From Comamonas sp. BIGb0152 (GTDB taxonomy: Bacteria; Pseudomonadota; Gammaproteobacteria; Burkholderiales; Burkholderiaceae_C), in NCBI RefSeq assembly GCF_024809975.1, contig NZ_JANUDY010000003.1, forward strand, positions 124,001-188,000: a stretch of 64,000 nt of DNA, in the 5' to 3' direction. The translations under genes and the position numbers were made by a program. This document shows, one piece after another, positions 26,401-37,308 of this stretch; the stretch's first letter is position 1, and each line of letters opens with the position of its first letter. The notes under the pieces are model-generated. The model saw nothing but the letters and a program-made list of their open reading frames with translations, was not told where the DNA came from and ran no database searches.

Positions 26401-27114
26401 ATGGACGATCCAATCCTGACCCCCGAAGAGCGCGAAGCCATCAACACAGGGCGCTGGTTCAGCACCCTCTCGCCGACTTTGCGCCATGACATCCTGCGCT
26501 GCGCTTATGTCAAGCGCTTCAAGGATGGCGGCCTGATCTTCTCGCGTGGCGATGAGCCCGAAGAGTGGGTGTCCGTAGCCAGAGGCTCAGCGCGTGTCAG
26601 CTCGGCGTCACTCACCGGTAAGCAAATCACGCTCACCTATGTTGAGCCAGGCACCTGGTTTGGCGATGTGGGCCTGTTCGACGAAGACAGCCGCACGCAT
26701 GATGTCTATGCCCATGGAGAGACCACCCTGGTCTGCGTCAGCAAGGCCGACTTCCAGCGCATCTTGCAAACCCATGTGGAGTTTTACCAAGCCCTGGCAC
26801 GCATGCATGCGCGCCGTATCCGCAGCCTCTACGGCATGGTGGAAGACCTCAACACCCTGCCGCTGCGCGCGCGCCTGGCCAAGCAACTGCTGCACCTCTC
26901 GCGCAGCTACGGAGTGCCTGGCAAGGAAAGCAGCGAAACCCGCATCGGCCTGCAACTGGCCCAGGAAGAGCTGGCCCAGCTGCTGGGCGCCTCGCGCCAG
27001 CGGGTGAACCAGGAACTCAAGTCGATGGAGCGCGAATCGTCGATCCGCATCGAGCCCTCGGGCCTGACGGTGCGCGACAGCAATGCACTGCGCCGCATTG
27101 CAGCGTCCGAGTAA
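26401..27114 (+). CDS. Crp/Fnr-family transcriptional regulator
   Basis: 237 residues. The cyclic-nucleotide-binding beta-roll spans residues 20-140 (FSRGDEPEEWVSVARGSARVS, PGTWFGDVGLFDEDSRTHDVYAHGETTL). A long dimer helix follows, then an HTH_Crp domain at residues 175-230 (IGLQLAQEELAQLLGASRQRVNQELKSME). The RE residues typical of CRP cAMP binding and the N-terminal cysteine cluster of FNR are both absent, so the signal is unknown. It is monocistronic. Confidence 0.9.
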   Translation: MDDPILTPEEREAINTGRWFSTLSPTLRHDILRCAYVKRFKDGGLIFSRGDEPEEWVSVARGSARVSSASLTGKQITLTYVEPGTWFGDVGLFDEDSRTHDVYAHGETTLVCVSKADFQRILQTHVEFYQALARMHARRIRSLYGMVEDLNTLPLRARLAKQLLHLSRSYGVPGKESSETRIGLQLAQEELAQLLGASRQRVNQELKSMERESSIRIEPSGLTVRDSNALRRIAASE

Positions 27115-27198
27115 GCCAGCGCTTCCCGCCCACCACCTGCGCCAGTGGTGGGCTTAGCGCGTAGCGATCTGCGTTAGCGGTCTGCGTTAGCGGCCCGC

Positions 27199-27279
27199 TT
27201 AAAACACCCCGTAACGGTAAGCCACATACAACGCGGCCAGTACACCGACCACGGCCAAAATGCGCATGATGCGTCCCAT
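27199..27279 (-). CDS. 26-residue single-helix membrane protein
   Basis: ATG 27279 opens an ORF of 26 codons: a short basic start (MGRIMR), one hydrophobic helix of about 14 residues, and a YRYGVF end. A clear ribosome-binding site (GGGAGAG) lies 6 nt upstream. It follows rnhA by 34 nt on the same strand. Below the size usually annotated, but the strong RBS and coherent transmembrane sequence support translation. Function unknown. Confidence 0.55.
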   Translation of the reverse strand: MGRIMRILAVVGVLAALYVAYRYGVF

Positions 27280-27313
27280 AGTTCGCTCTCCCAGGTTGTA
27301 TTGCTGACACCCG

Positions 27314-27763
27314 TCAGGCGCGGCCCAGTGCCATGGCGACACCCTTGTTCGCCAACGCGTCCGCACGCTCGTTACCAGGATCGCCGGCATGGCCCTTGAC
27401 CCAGTGCCAGCTGATGCGGTGCTCGCCCCCATGCACCAGCGCATCGAGGCGCTGCCACAGGTCCACGTTCTTCACGGGCTCCTTGCTGGCCGTGCGCCAG
27501 CCCTTGGCTTTCCAGCCAGAGATCCATTCCGTAATGCCTTTGCGGACATACTGGCTGTCCAGGTACAGCTGCACATCGCAGGGGCGCTTCAAGGCCTCCA
27601 GCGCCTGGATCACGGCCATCAGCTCCATGCGGTTGTTGGTCGTGCCCAGCTCGCCACCGAACAGCTCCTTTTGCGCCGTGCCCGCGCTCAGCAATGCACC
27701 CCAGCCACCAGGGCCGGGGTTGCCCTTGCAAGCGCCGTCCGTATAAATCACCACTTGGTTCAC
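27314..27763 (-). CDS. rnhA: Ribonuclease HI
   Basis: Degrades the RNA strand of RNA-DNA hybrids during replication and R-loop removal. 149 residues from GTG 27763, chosen because AAGGAG (27774-27769) lies 5 nt before it; a GTG two codons earlier overlaps that site. The four catalytic carboxylates are present: D9 (YTDGACKG), E47 (NRMEL), D69 (YLDSQYV) and D135 (NERADALA). The handle region [16 protein letters not shown] is also present. It is 85 nt downstream of a methyltransferase gene, the classic methyltransferase-rnhA pairing. Confidence 0.96.
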   Translation of the reverse strand: MNQVVIYTDGACKGNPGPGGWGALLSAGTAQKELFGGELGTTNNRMELMAVIQALEALKRPCDVQLYLDSQYVRKGITEWISGWKAKGWRTASKEPVKNVDLWQRLDALVHGGEHRISWHWVKGHAGDPGNERADALANKGVAMALGRA

Positions 27764-27848
27764 ACCCACTCCTTGGCACTAGCCACGATTACAGGGGGCC
27801 ACTATAAGCGCATTTGCGCGTCGGTATGGCGGGCCACCCTGCCCCCGT

Positions 27849-28706
27849 TCAACGGCGGTTTGTCTCGCTCAACCCGCCCCGTGCGGCCACGGCCGGGCGC
27901 GCTGCAGCGCTGGGCGCTGTCGCCTTCCAGGGCGCAGCCAGCTTGTGGACACTGGCAACCTTTTTGACCGCCTCGACAAAATAGACGCCACCCAGCACCG
28001 GCCAGGCGGTGGGGCCGACCCGGTCCATCCAGTCCCAGCGCGCCAGCCAAGTGTCGCTGCGCATGGCGGGCCGAAAACAGCCAAAGCTGGCGCTTTGCAG
28101 CTCCAGGCCCAAGAGCTTGAGCCAGTCACGCAAACGCCCATAGCCAATCAGATTGTGGTCATCGGGCATGGGCGGGAGCTTTTGCAGCCCCGGTATGCGG
28201 CGGCTCCAGGTGTGCATGCCCCACAAGCTGGCCGGATTGATGCCGCTGATCAGCACCCGTCCCTCGGGCACCATCACCCGCGCAACCTCGCGCAGCACCG
28301 CATGGGGGTCGGCACTCAGCTCCAAGGTGTGGGGCAGCAGCACCAGGTCAAGCGTATCGGGGCCAAAGGGCAAGGCGTGGGCGTCGCACAACAGGCCGGC
28401 GGTAACAGCCACAGCGGCGCTGGCCGGCAAATCGCCATCGCTTTGTAAAGGCTGCGCAAAGCACTTTACATCTGGGCGCTTGCTTTGCTGCCATTGCGCC
28501 AGTTGCTCGGTGGAGTCGAGCGCCAACCAGCGGTGGGGCGTGCGATTGTTGCGCAGACCCTGCAGCGGGAAAAGCCCGATCTGCAGGCTATGGAAGCCAA
28601 AAATATCGGCCACGGCATCGTCGTAACATGTTTGCTCCCAAGACAGCATGTAGCCGCCCAGCGGCGTGTGCCACCAGTTTTGCGTGCCTATAATTTGGTC
28701 ATTCAT
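27849..28706 (-). CDS. SAM-dependent class I methyltransferase
   Basis: 285 residues. The Methyltransf_11 core contains the SAM region around LLCDAHALPFGPDTLDLVLLPHTLELSADPHAVLREVARVMVPEGRVLISGINPASLW. The N-terminus MNDQIIGTQNWWHTPLGGYMLSWEQ is typical of the proteobacterial methyltransferase found between gloB and rnhA. Its substrate is not known. The start ATG (28706) overlaps the divergent gloB ATG (28705) in the tetranucleotide CATG, so each gene's ribosome-binding region lies inside the other's coding sequence or is absent. Confidence 0.85.
   Translation of the reverse strand: MNDQIIGTQNWWHTPLGGYMLSWEQTCYDDAVADIFGFHSLQIGLFPLQGLRNNRTPHRWLALDSTEQLAQWQQSKRPDVKCFAQPLQSDGDLPASAAVAVTAGLLCDAHALPFGPDTLDLVLLPHTLELSADPHAVLREVARVMVPEGRVLISGINPASLWGMHTWSRRIPGLQKLPPMPDDHNLIGYGRLRDWLKLLGLELQSASFGCFRPAMRSDTWLARWDWMDRVGPTAWPVLGGVYFVEAVKKVASVHKLAAPWKATAPSAAARPAVAARGGLSETNRR
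28689..28694 (+). promoter_or_regulatory. Consensus -10 box (TATAAT) just before gloB
   Basis: TATAAT ends 10 nt before the gloB ATG and lies within the first codons of the divergent methyltransferase gene. Transcription would begin about 2-4 nt before the ATG, giving an essentially leaderless mRNA. No good -35 is seen. Confidence 0.5.
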
Positions 28707-29478
28707 GCATTTGTTACCTCTGCCCGCTTTCAACGACAACTACATCTGGCTGTTGCACGATGGCCAGCAGGCGCTGGTCGTCGATCCAGGCCAGGCTGCG
28801 CCGGTTAGCGACGCCTTGCGCCGCCTGGATCTGCAATTGCAAGCCATTGTAGTGACCCACCACCACGCCGACCATACCGGCGGCGTAGCCGAGCTGCGCG
28901 AGGCCAGCGGTGCGCTGGTCTACGGCCCCGCCAAGGAAGATATTCCCCAGCCTTGCCAGCCCCTGCAGGGCGGCGATGGCTTGCAGCTGCTAGGCCTGCC
29001 CTGGCAGGTGATCGATGTGCCCGGCCATACCGCCGGGCACATCGCTTATTACTGCGCCGATGTGGCAGGCCAGCCCTTGCTGTTCTGCGGCGATACCTTG
29101 TTTTCCGGCGGCTGCGGGCGCCTGTTTGAGGGCACGCCCGCACAAATGCATGCATCGCTGTCGGCCTTGGCTGCGCTGCCCGCCAACACCCAGGTGTGTG
29201 CCGCCCATGAGTACACGCTGTCCAACCTGCGCTTTGCCCAGGCGGTGGAGCCCGACAACCAGGACACCGCCCGCTACCTGGCGCACTGCGAGCAATTGCG
29301 CGCCCAGGGCAAGCCTACCTTGCCTGCGCAACTCGGCAACGAGCTGCGCATCAACCCTTTCTTGCGCTGCAGCCTGGCCGCCGTTGCCCAGGCTGCGCAG
29401 CAGTTTGATCCCTCCACCCCTAGCAGCGACCCGATCGCCGTTTTTGCCGCGCTGCGTCGCTGGAAGAACCAATTTTGA
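28705..29478 (+). CDS. gloB: Hydroxyacylglutathione hydrolase (glyoxalase II)
   Basis: Hydrolyses S-lactoylglutathione to lactate and glutathione in methylglyoxal detoxification. 257 residues from ATG 28705 (MHLLPLPAFNDNYIWLL, the conserved glyoxalase II start). The binuclear metal motif THHHADHTGG lies at residues 51-60. Further ligands are in VPGHTAGHI, LFCGDTLFSGGCGR and AAHEYTLSN. Its stop overlaps the mltD start by one base (TGATG), suggesting co-translation. Confidence 0.96.
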   Translation: MHLLPLPAFNDNYIWLLHDGQQALVVDPGQAAPVSDALRRLDLQLQAIVVTHHHADHTGGVAELREASGALVYGPAKEDIPQPCQPLQGGDGLQLLGLPWQVIDVPGHTAGHIAYYCADVAGQPLLFCGDTLFSGGCGRLFEGTPAQMHASLSALAALPANTQVCAAHEYTLSNLRFAQAVEPDNQDTARYLAHCEQLRAQGKPTLPAQLGNELRINPFLRCSLAAVAQAAQQFDPSTPSSDPIAVFAALRRWKNQF

Positions 29479-31025
29479 TGAAGCATCTGTACCTGTGGAG
29501 CCTGAGCGCCCTACTCGCCCTGACCGGCTGCGCCACGACCGAAACCGGCAATCCAAGCGGCGTGCCCGTGGATCCGCCGCTCAAAACCAGCAACGCTCCC
29601 CACACACCCAGCTACCCCAGCGGGCCTCTCAGCCCCATCAATGCCGCCAACTTGAAGGGCAATGGCGCCGTCACCAGCCTGGCCGTGCCCGATGACCTCT
29701 GGGACCGTATCCGTCGGGGCTTTGCCATGCCCGATCTGGAAAACGATCTGGTGGGCAACCAGGAGCAGTGGTATTCGAGCCGGCCGGACTACATCCAGCG
29801 CATGACGGCGCGCTCGTCCAAGTACATGTTCCACATCGTCGAGGAGCTGGAGCGCCGGGGCATGCCCACCGAGCTGGCCCTGCTGCCCTATATCGAGAGC
29901 GCCTACAACCCGCAGGCGGTATCCAGCGCCAAGGCAGCGGGCATGTGGCAGTTCATGCCCGCCACGGGCACCTATTTCGACCTCAAGCAGAACATGTTCC
30001 GCGATGACCGCCGCGATGTGCTGGCCTCCACCCGCGCGGCACTGGACTACCTGCAAAAGCTCTACAACATGTTTGGCGACTGGCATCTGGCGCTGGCTGC
30101 CTACAACTGGGGCGAAGGCAGCGTGGGCCGCGCCATTGCGCGCAACCAAAAGCAAGGCCTGGGTGGCAGCTACATCGACCTGAACATGCCCGATGAGACG
30201 CGCAACTATGTGCCCAAGCTCCAGGCGGTCAAGAACATCATTGCCCACCCCGAGCGCTTCCAGGCCGAACTGCCCCTGATCGAGAACCACCCCTATTTCC
30301 AGGCCGTCACCCTGGACCGCGACATCGATACCGCCCAGGTCGCCGAGATGGCCGGCGTCACGATGGACGAGCTGAAATCGCTCAACCCCTCGTTCAACCG
30401 CCCGGTGATCTTCAAGGCCGGCACGCCCCAGGTGCTGCTGCCCTGGGACAACGCCAATGTCTTCCGCCGCAATCTGCAGGCCCATGAAAAAGGCCAGTAC
30501 GCGAGCTGGACCGTCTGGACCGTGCCCAGCACCATGACCGTGGCCACGGCCGCCGGCATGGTCAGCATGAGCGAGAACGACCTGCGCGCGGTCAACAACA
30601 TTCCGCCGCGCATGATGGTCAAGGGCGGCTCGGCGCTGATGGTGCCCCGCTCGGCCGCCGTCAAGCAAGATGTCTCCAGCCACCTGGCCGACAACGCGCA
30701 TATCGCGCTGACCCCGGAAATCGTCACCCGCCGCACCACGGTCAAGGCCCGCAAGGGCGATACCGTCACCCGGGTGGCCCAGCGCTACCGGGTCACTGCC
30801 TCGCAGGTCGCGGACTGGAACGATGTGGGCCTCAAGGCTGCCTTCAAGGTCGGCCACCAGGTCGTGCTGTACATGCCCGTGCGCGTGGGGGCTGAGCCCG
30901 CACAGCGCAGCAGCCATGCCAGCGCGCGCAGCAGCAGCAATGCCCGCAAGCCCGCCGTGCGGCAGACCGCCACCAAGAAGGCCCCATCCAAGCGCAGCAC
31001 CAGCACCACCAAGAAAAAGCGCTGA
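29478..31025 (+). CDS. mltD: Membrane-bound lytic murein transglycosylase D
   Basis: 515-residue outer-membrane lipoprotein cleaving the MurNAc-GlcNAc bond with anhydro-muropeptide formation. The lipobox LTGC places the lipidated Cys at residue 18. The SLT domain follows, with catalytic Glu140 in LLPYIESAYNPQAVSSAKAAGMWQFMPATG, then LAAYNWGEG. Two LysM repeats are present (near residues 340-395 and 415-465), and a Lys/Ser-rich basic tail closes the protein. It overlaps gloB by one base and ends before a strong terminator. Confidence 0.93.
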   Translation: MKHLYLWSLSALLALTGCATTETGNPSGVPVDPPLKTSNAPHTPSYPSGPLSPINAANLKGNGAVTSLAVPDDLWDRIRRGFAMPDLENDLVGNQEQWYSSRPDYIQRMTARSSKYMFHIVEELERRGMPTELALLPYIESAYNPQAVSSAKAAGMWQFMPATGTYFDLKQNMFRDDRRDVLASTRAALDYLQKLYNMFGDWHLALAAYNWGEGSVGRAIARNQKQGLGGSYIDLNMPDETRNYVPKLQAVKNIIAHPERFQAELPLIENHPYFQAVTLDRDIDTAQVAEMAGVTMDELKSLNPSFNRPVIFKAGTPQVLLPWDNANVFRRNLQAHEKGQYASWTVWTVPSTMTVATAAGMVSMSENDLRAVNNIPPRMMVKGGSALMVPRSAAVKQDVSSHLADNAHIALTPEIVTRRTTVKARKGDTVTRVAQRYRVTASQVADWNDVGLKAAFKVGHQVVLYMPVRVGAEPAQRSSHASARSSSNARKPAVRQTATKKAPSKRSTSTTKKKR

Positions 31026-31050
31026 AAAGCTCCCGCCCCCAGCCCGCACA

Positions 31051-31076
31051 AGACGCTCCCCGGAGCGTCTTTTTTT
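31051..31076 (+). terminator. Intrinsic terminator after mltD
   Basis: AGACGCTCC-CC-GGAGCGTCT is followed by seven T. Confidence 0.9.
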
Positions 31077-31140
31077 ACGCGTACAAGTTCTGCGGACAAA
31101 GGCCTCGCCCTATGCTGGACGCCAACACAGAGGAGATAGC

Positions 31141-31473
31141 ATGCGCGAAGGACTGGAAAAACTGCTGGCCAACGGCCAGGACAGCGCGGTGCTGCGCTTT
31201 GGCCTGGGACAGGCCTGCCTCAAGGAAGAGGATTACGCCGCCGCCGCACTGCATCTGGCCCAAGCCGTTGCACAGAACCCGCAGTACTCCGCTGCCTGGA
31301 AACTGCTGGGCAAGGCCCAGCTTGAAGCGGGCGCCGACGATGCCCGTGCGCAAGCCCAGGCCAGCTGGCATCAGGGCCTGCAGGTCGCCGAACAACATGG
31401 CGACACGCAGACCGTCAAGGAGATCACCGTGTTCTTGAAGCGGCTGCACAAGCTGGGCGCTGCACCGGCCTGA
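31141..31473 (+). CDS. Small tetratricopeptide-repeat protein
   Basis: 110 residues from ATG 31141, preceded by AGGAGA. The helical repeats FGLGQACLKEEDYAAAALHLAQAVAQNPQYSAAWKLLGKAQLEAG fit two TPR units, and a third, degenerate helix pair follows. It is probably a cytoplasmic protein-interaction module; the partner is unknown. It stands alone between the mltD terminator and a bidirectional terminator. Confidence 0.8.
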   Translation: MREGLEKLLANGQDSAVLRFGLGQACLKEEDYAAAALHLAQAVAQNPQYSAAWKLLGKAQLEAGADDARAQAQASWHQGLQVAEQHGDTQTVKEITVFLKRLHKLGAAPA

Positions 31474-31497
31474 CACCACCACCTTCAGTCACCCATC

Positions 31498-31536
31498 AAA
31501 AAAAGCGGCAAGCACCCCAAGGCGCTTGCCGCTTTT
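31498..31536. terminator. Bidirectional terminator between TPR gene and gsiD
   Basis: AGCGGCAAGC and GCTTGCCGCT form a 10-bp stem flanked by seven A and four T, serving both converging transcripts. Confidence 0.85.
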
Positions 31537-31562
31537 GTCTGGACCGCGAAACGCGCCTGCGC

Positions 31563-32516
31563 TCAGTTGTCCAGCTTGGGGTCCAGCGCATCGCGCAGGC
31601 CGTCGCCCAGCAGGTTGAAGGCCAGCACGGTCACAAAGATCGCCAGGCTTGGGAACAGCGCCACATGCGGCGCGTTCAGCATATCGCTGCGCGCCTCGTT
31701 CAGCATGGCACCCCACTCTGGCGTTGGCGGCTGCGCGCCCATGCCCAGAAAGGACAGGCTGGCCGCGGTGATGATCGAGGTGCCGATACGCATCGTCAGG
31801 TACACCACCACCGACGAGACCGTGCCCGGCAACAGATGGCGCAGCATGATGACCCAGTCCGGCGCACCAATAGAGCGGACCGCCTCGATATAGGTTTGCT
31901 GCTTGAGCGCCAGCACATTGCCGCGCACCAGGCGGGCAAAGGCCGGCACGCTGAACACGGCGACCGCCATGATCACGTTGATCATGCCGTTGCCCAAAAT
32001 GGCGACGATACCGATGGCCAGCAAGATGCCGGGGAAGGCAAACAGCACATCGGACATGCGCATCACGCAGCGGTCCCACCAGCCTTCGTAGTAACCGGCC
32101 AGCAGCCCCAGAATGGCACCAATCACCGCGCCAATGGCCACAGACACAAAGCCCGCAGCCAGCGAGATGCGCGCACCCACGAGGATGCGGCTGAAGATAT
32201 CGCGGCCCAGCGAGTCCACGCCAAACCAGTGCTTGGCCGTGGGCGGCGAGTTCAGCGCGTCATAGTCAAAAAAGTTCTCGGCATCGTAGGGCGTGATCCA
32301 GGGCGCCAGGATGGCGACCAACACCAGCACCATGATGAAGACGCCGGCAAACAAGGCCAGCTTCTGGCGCTTGAACTTGCGCCAGAACTCGGCCATCGGC
32401 GTGCGCATGCGCGTCGATGCGGCCAGATTGGCGGGCAGCGTAGGCGCAGCAGCGCCGGCGGTAGAGGCAAGCGCCACAGGGCGGTCGGCAGATTCAGGAG
32501 CGTTCGGAGTAGTCAT
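31563..32516 (-). CDS. gsiD: Glutathione/peptide ABC transporter permease
   Basis: Inner-membrane permease of the DppC/OppC class. 317 residues from ATG 32516. A cytoplasmic N-terminus precedes the OppC_N region ([31 protein letters not shown]), and the EAA-loop motif is [21 protein letters not shown]. It is the last gene of iaaA-gsiA-gsiB-gsiC-gsiD, 15 nt after gsiC, and ends at a bidirectional terminator. The glutathione assignment rests on gene order plus the GsiB match; other dipeptides remain possible. Confidence 0.85.
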   Translation of the reverse strand: MTTPNAPESADRPVALASTAGAAAPTLPANLAASTRMRTPMAEFWRKFKRQKLALFAGVFIMVLVLVAILAPWITPYDAENFFDYDALNSPPTAKHWFGVDSLGRDIFSRILVGARISLAAGFVSVAIGAVIGAILGLLAGYYEGWWDRCVMRMSDVLFAFPGILLAIGIVAILGNGMINVIMAVAVFSVPAFARLVRGNVLALKQQTYIEAVRSIGAPDWVIMLRHLLPGTVSSVVVYLTMRIGTSIITAASLSFLGMGAQPPTPEWGAMLNEARSDMLNAPHVALFPSLAIFVTVLAFNLLGDGLRDALDPKLDN

Positions 32517-32531
32517 GGCCAAAGCACCTGT

Positions 32532-33452
32532 TTAGCGGTAACGGATGGTGGGGTTGATCCAGGCATAGAGCAGATCGACCACCAAATTGATCAGGATAAA
32601 TTCCAGCGAGAACAGCAGCACCAGGGCCTGGATGATGGGGTAGTCGCGCATCTCGACGGCATCGACCAGCAAGCGGCCCATGCCCGGCCAGTTGAACACC
32701 ACCTCCACCACAATCGAGCCGCCCAGCAAGAAACCGAACTGCAGGCCCATCATGGTGACCACCGGAATCATCGCATTGCGCAGGCCATGCTTGATGACGA
32801 CCACGGTCTCCTTCAAGCCCTTGGCACGCGCGGTGCGCACGTAATCCTCTTTGAGGATGTCGATAAAGGAGCTGCGGGTAAAGCGGGCCATCACGGCCGC
32901 CACGGCCGCGCCCAGGGTCAGCGAGGGCAGCACATAGTGCTTCCAGCTGTCAGCGCCCACGGTGGGCAGCCAGCCGAGCTTGACCGAGAAAAACTGCATC
33001 AGCAGCATGCCCAGTGCAAACGACGGAAAGGAGATGCCCGAAACGGCCAGGGTCATGCCCAGGCGATCGGGCCACTGGTTGCGCCAGACCGCCGAGACAA
33101 TGCCTAAAAACATGCCCAGCACCACCGACCAGCCCATGGCCATCACCGTGAGCCAGAAGGTGGGACCAAAGCGCTCGGCAATCTCTTGCGAGACCGGGCG
33201 CTTGGTGCGGATGGATTTTCCAAAATCGCCCTGCAACGCATTGCTGAAGAAACGAACGAACTGCTGGTGCAGGGGCAGGTCCAGCCCCAGGTCCTTGCGG
33301 ACCAGCTCGATCGTCTCCGGGCCGGCTTCGGGGCCCGCAGCCAGGCGTGCGGGGTCGCCGGGCAGCATGTGCACAAAACCGAAGACCAACACCGCCACGA
33401 TCAGCAGCGTCGGAATCAGCCCCAGCAAGCGTTTGAGCAGGTAGCGAAACAT
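32532..33452 (-). CDS. gsiC: Glutathione/peptide ABC transporter permease
   Basis: 306-residue DppB-class permease with six helices. The N-terminus [19 protein letters not shown] and the EAA motif [24 protein letters not shown] are characteristic. It pairs with the DppC-type partner 15 nt downstream and starts 3 nt after the stop of the substrate-binding protein gene, so the three are clearly one transcript. Confidence 0.88.
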   Translation of the reverse strand: MFRYLLKRLLGLIPTLLIVAVLVFGFVHMLPGDPARLAAGPEAGPETIELVRKDLGLDLPLHQQFVRFFSNALQGDFGKSIRTKRPVSQEIAERFGPTFWLTVMAMGWSVVLGMFLGIVSAVWRNQWPDRLGMTLAVSGISFPSFALGMLLMQFFSVKLGWLPTVGADSWKHYVLPSLTLGAAVAAVMARFTRSSFIDILKEDYVRTARAKGLKETVVVIKHGLRNAMIPVVTMMGLQFGFLLGGSIVVEVVFNWPGMGRLLVDAVEMRDYPIIQALVLLFSLEFILINLVVDLLYAWINPTIRYR

Positions 33453-33455
33453 GGA

Positions 33456-34988
33456 TTACTTCAGGTCCAGGTCAACAAAGTTGAAGTTGCCGTCAGGGAT
33501 GACGTAGAAGCCGGAGAGGTTCTTGGCACGCACGGACACCAGTTGCTCGGTGTTCAGGAAGATCCAGGGCGCATCCTTCCAGATTTTTTGCTGGGCATCG
33601 GCATAGATCTTGCCGCGCGCAGCGCTGTCGGTGGTCACCAGCGCCTTGGCAATGTCGGCATTGACTTCGGCGTTGTTGTAGTAAGCGGTGTTGAAGCCGC
33701 GAGGAGGCGCGCTCTCACCGGCCAGCAGGGGGCGCATGGCCCAATCCGCCTCGCCGGTGGACGAGGACCAGCCCACGTAGTACATGCGCACGCCTGCCTT
33801 GCTGGCGTCCTGCACCGACTCCACTTCGGCCACACGTTGGCCCGCTTCCAGCGCACGCACCGTCACCTTCACCCCCACCTGCGCCAGCTGCTGCTGGGCA
33901 AACTGGATGACCTTTTGGGCCGTAGAGTGGTTGTAGGCCGACCACAAGGTGCTCTCAAAGCCATTGGGATAGCCCGCTTCCTTCAGCAAGGCCTTGGCCT
34001 TGGCAGGATCGTAGGGCCAGGGGCCCAGCTTGGTGGCAAATTCCACACCCTTGGGCAGCACGCCTTCGGCAGGGATGGCCGAGCCGGCAAACGCGACCTT
34101 GGACAGCGCTTCCTTGTTGATGGCGTAGTTCAGCGCCTCACGCACCTTGGGGTTGTCGAAGGGCTTTTGCGTCACATTCATCGAGATGTAGCGATGGATG
34201 ATCGACGGGGCCTTGGTGACTTCCAGGCTCGGCTTCTTTTCGAGGCTGGCCACCGCTTCGGGTGGGACCGGGAAGGCGAAGTGCGCTTCGTTGGTCTGCA
34301 TCATCGAGGCGCGGGTGTTGTTATCCACCACGGGGCGCCAGGTGATCGAGTCCACCTTGGGCAGGCCCTTTTGCCAGTAACCGTCAAACTTGGCGACCTT
34401 CATGTAGTCGGATGGCTTCCACTCGACAAACTTGAAAGGGCCTGTGCCGACGGGGTGCTGCACGATGTCCTTGCCATACTGCTTGAGCGCAGCGGGCGAG
34501 ATGATCACGCCCGAGGGGTGGGCCAGCGAGTTGACGAAAGGCGCAAACGGCTCCTTGAGCGTGAACTTCACCGTGAGGTCGTCCACCGCGTCAATCTTGG
34601 CGATGTTCTTGTACAGGTTGTAGCGCTTGAGCTTGTTGTCCGGGTTGATGACGCGCTCGAACGTCAGCTTCACCGCTTCGGCGTTGAGAGACGTGCCGTC
34701 GTGGAACTTGACGCCGCTGCGCAGCTTGAAGGTATAGACCAGGCCGTCTTTGCTCACGTCAAAGCCCGTGGCCAGCACCGGGATCATCTTCATGTCCTTG
34801 TCAAAGCCGTACAAGCCTTCGTAGAAGGACTTGGCTACCGCTTGCGACAAGGTGTCATTGGCGTCGTAGGGGTCGGTGGTCGTGAAGGTGGAAGCCACCG
34901 CTACCACCACGTCCTTGGCCGCGTGGGCCGAAAACGCAGTACCCGCCAGCAGCATGGCGGCGGCGATCGAAGTCAAACGTCGTTGCAT
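33456..34988 (-). CDS. gsiB: Glutathione-binding periplasmic protein
   Basis: 510-residue SBP_bac_5 protein. ATG 34988 is preceded by AGGAGAG 6 nt upstream. Residues 1-23 form a Sec signal peptide ending AHA-A. The mature start [18 protein letters not shown], the [18 protein letters not shown] stretch, [15 protein letters not shown] and [24 protein letters not shown] closely parallel E. coli GsiB as I remember it. This makes glutathione the likely ligand, rather than a generic dipeptide. It is the third gene in the iaaA-gsiABCD order. Confidence 0.88.
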   Translation of the reverse strand: MQRRLTSIAAAMLLAGTAFSAHAAKDVVVAVASTFTTTDPYDANDTLSQAVAKSFYEGLYGFDKDMKMIPVLATGFDVSKDGLVYTFKLRSGVKFHDGTSLNAEAVKLTFERVINPDNKLKRYNLYKNIAKIDAVDDLTVKFTLKEPFAPFVNSLAHPSGVIISPAALKQYGKDIVQHPVGTGPFKFVEWKPSDYMKVAKFDGYWQKGLPKVDSITWRPVVDNNTRASMMQTNEAHFAFPVPPEAVASLEKKPSLEVTKAPSIIHRYISMNVTQKPFDNPKVREALNYAINKEALSKVAFAGSAIPAEGVLPKGVEFATKLGPWPYDPAKAKALLKEAGYPNGFESTLWSAYNHSTAQKVIQFAQQQLAQVGVKVTVRALEAGQRVAEVESVQDASKAGVRMYYVGWSSSTGEADWAMRPLLAGESAPPRGFNTAYYNNAEVNADIAKALVTTDSAARGKIYADAQQKIWKDAPWIFLNTEQLVSVRAKNLSGFYVIPDGNFNFVDLDLK

Positions 34989-35088
34989 ATCAACTCTCCT
35001 CTTCAGGTTTTGCATCAGCTGGTGCGCCACAGCGGCGACCAGACCCCAAACATTCTTTGCTTATTCCAACCGCAGGCTCTTCGCGGGC

Positions 35089-36993
<1,905 letters not shown>

Positions 36994-37308
36994 AGGTAGA
37001 AGAGGCAGTGCGCGGCGTCGAGAAGAAGGCACACGCCGTAAAAGCAGGAGGGGCACCCGGGCCGGGACATTCCCTTGAGACAAATCCCCGTGCTGCCATG
37101 AACACTGAGGCTTACACTTTCACCTGGGTGACAGTGTTTGTAATTGTAGAAAGCCCCCAACCAGGTTTGGAGCCAAAACCTCCTATGGTTTTCACCTACG
37201 CAATGTCCGCAGTGGCGCGCACCATCGTGGTGCTGCGGCCCGCTTGCAGCGGGCCAGCCGCCCTGTCAGCGGCGGGCTGCAGCATGGCCTTTGCTCGGCC
37301 CTCCCGGG
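36994..37308. promoter_or_regulatory. iaaA-gsiA spacer with a 24-bp palindrome
   Basis: 315 bp without a gene. At 37114-37137 ACACT-T-TCACC-TG-GGTGA-C-AGTGT is a dyad with 10 of 12 pairs matching. There is no T-run, so it is an operator candidate for gsiA transcription rather than a terminator. The separation suggests gsiABCD has its own promoter. Confidence 0.5.
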
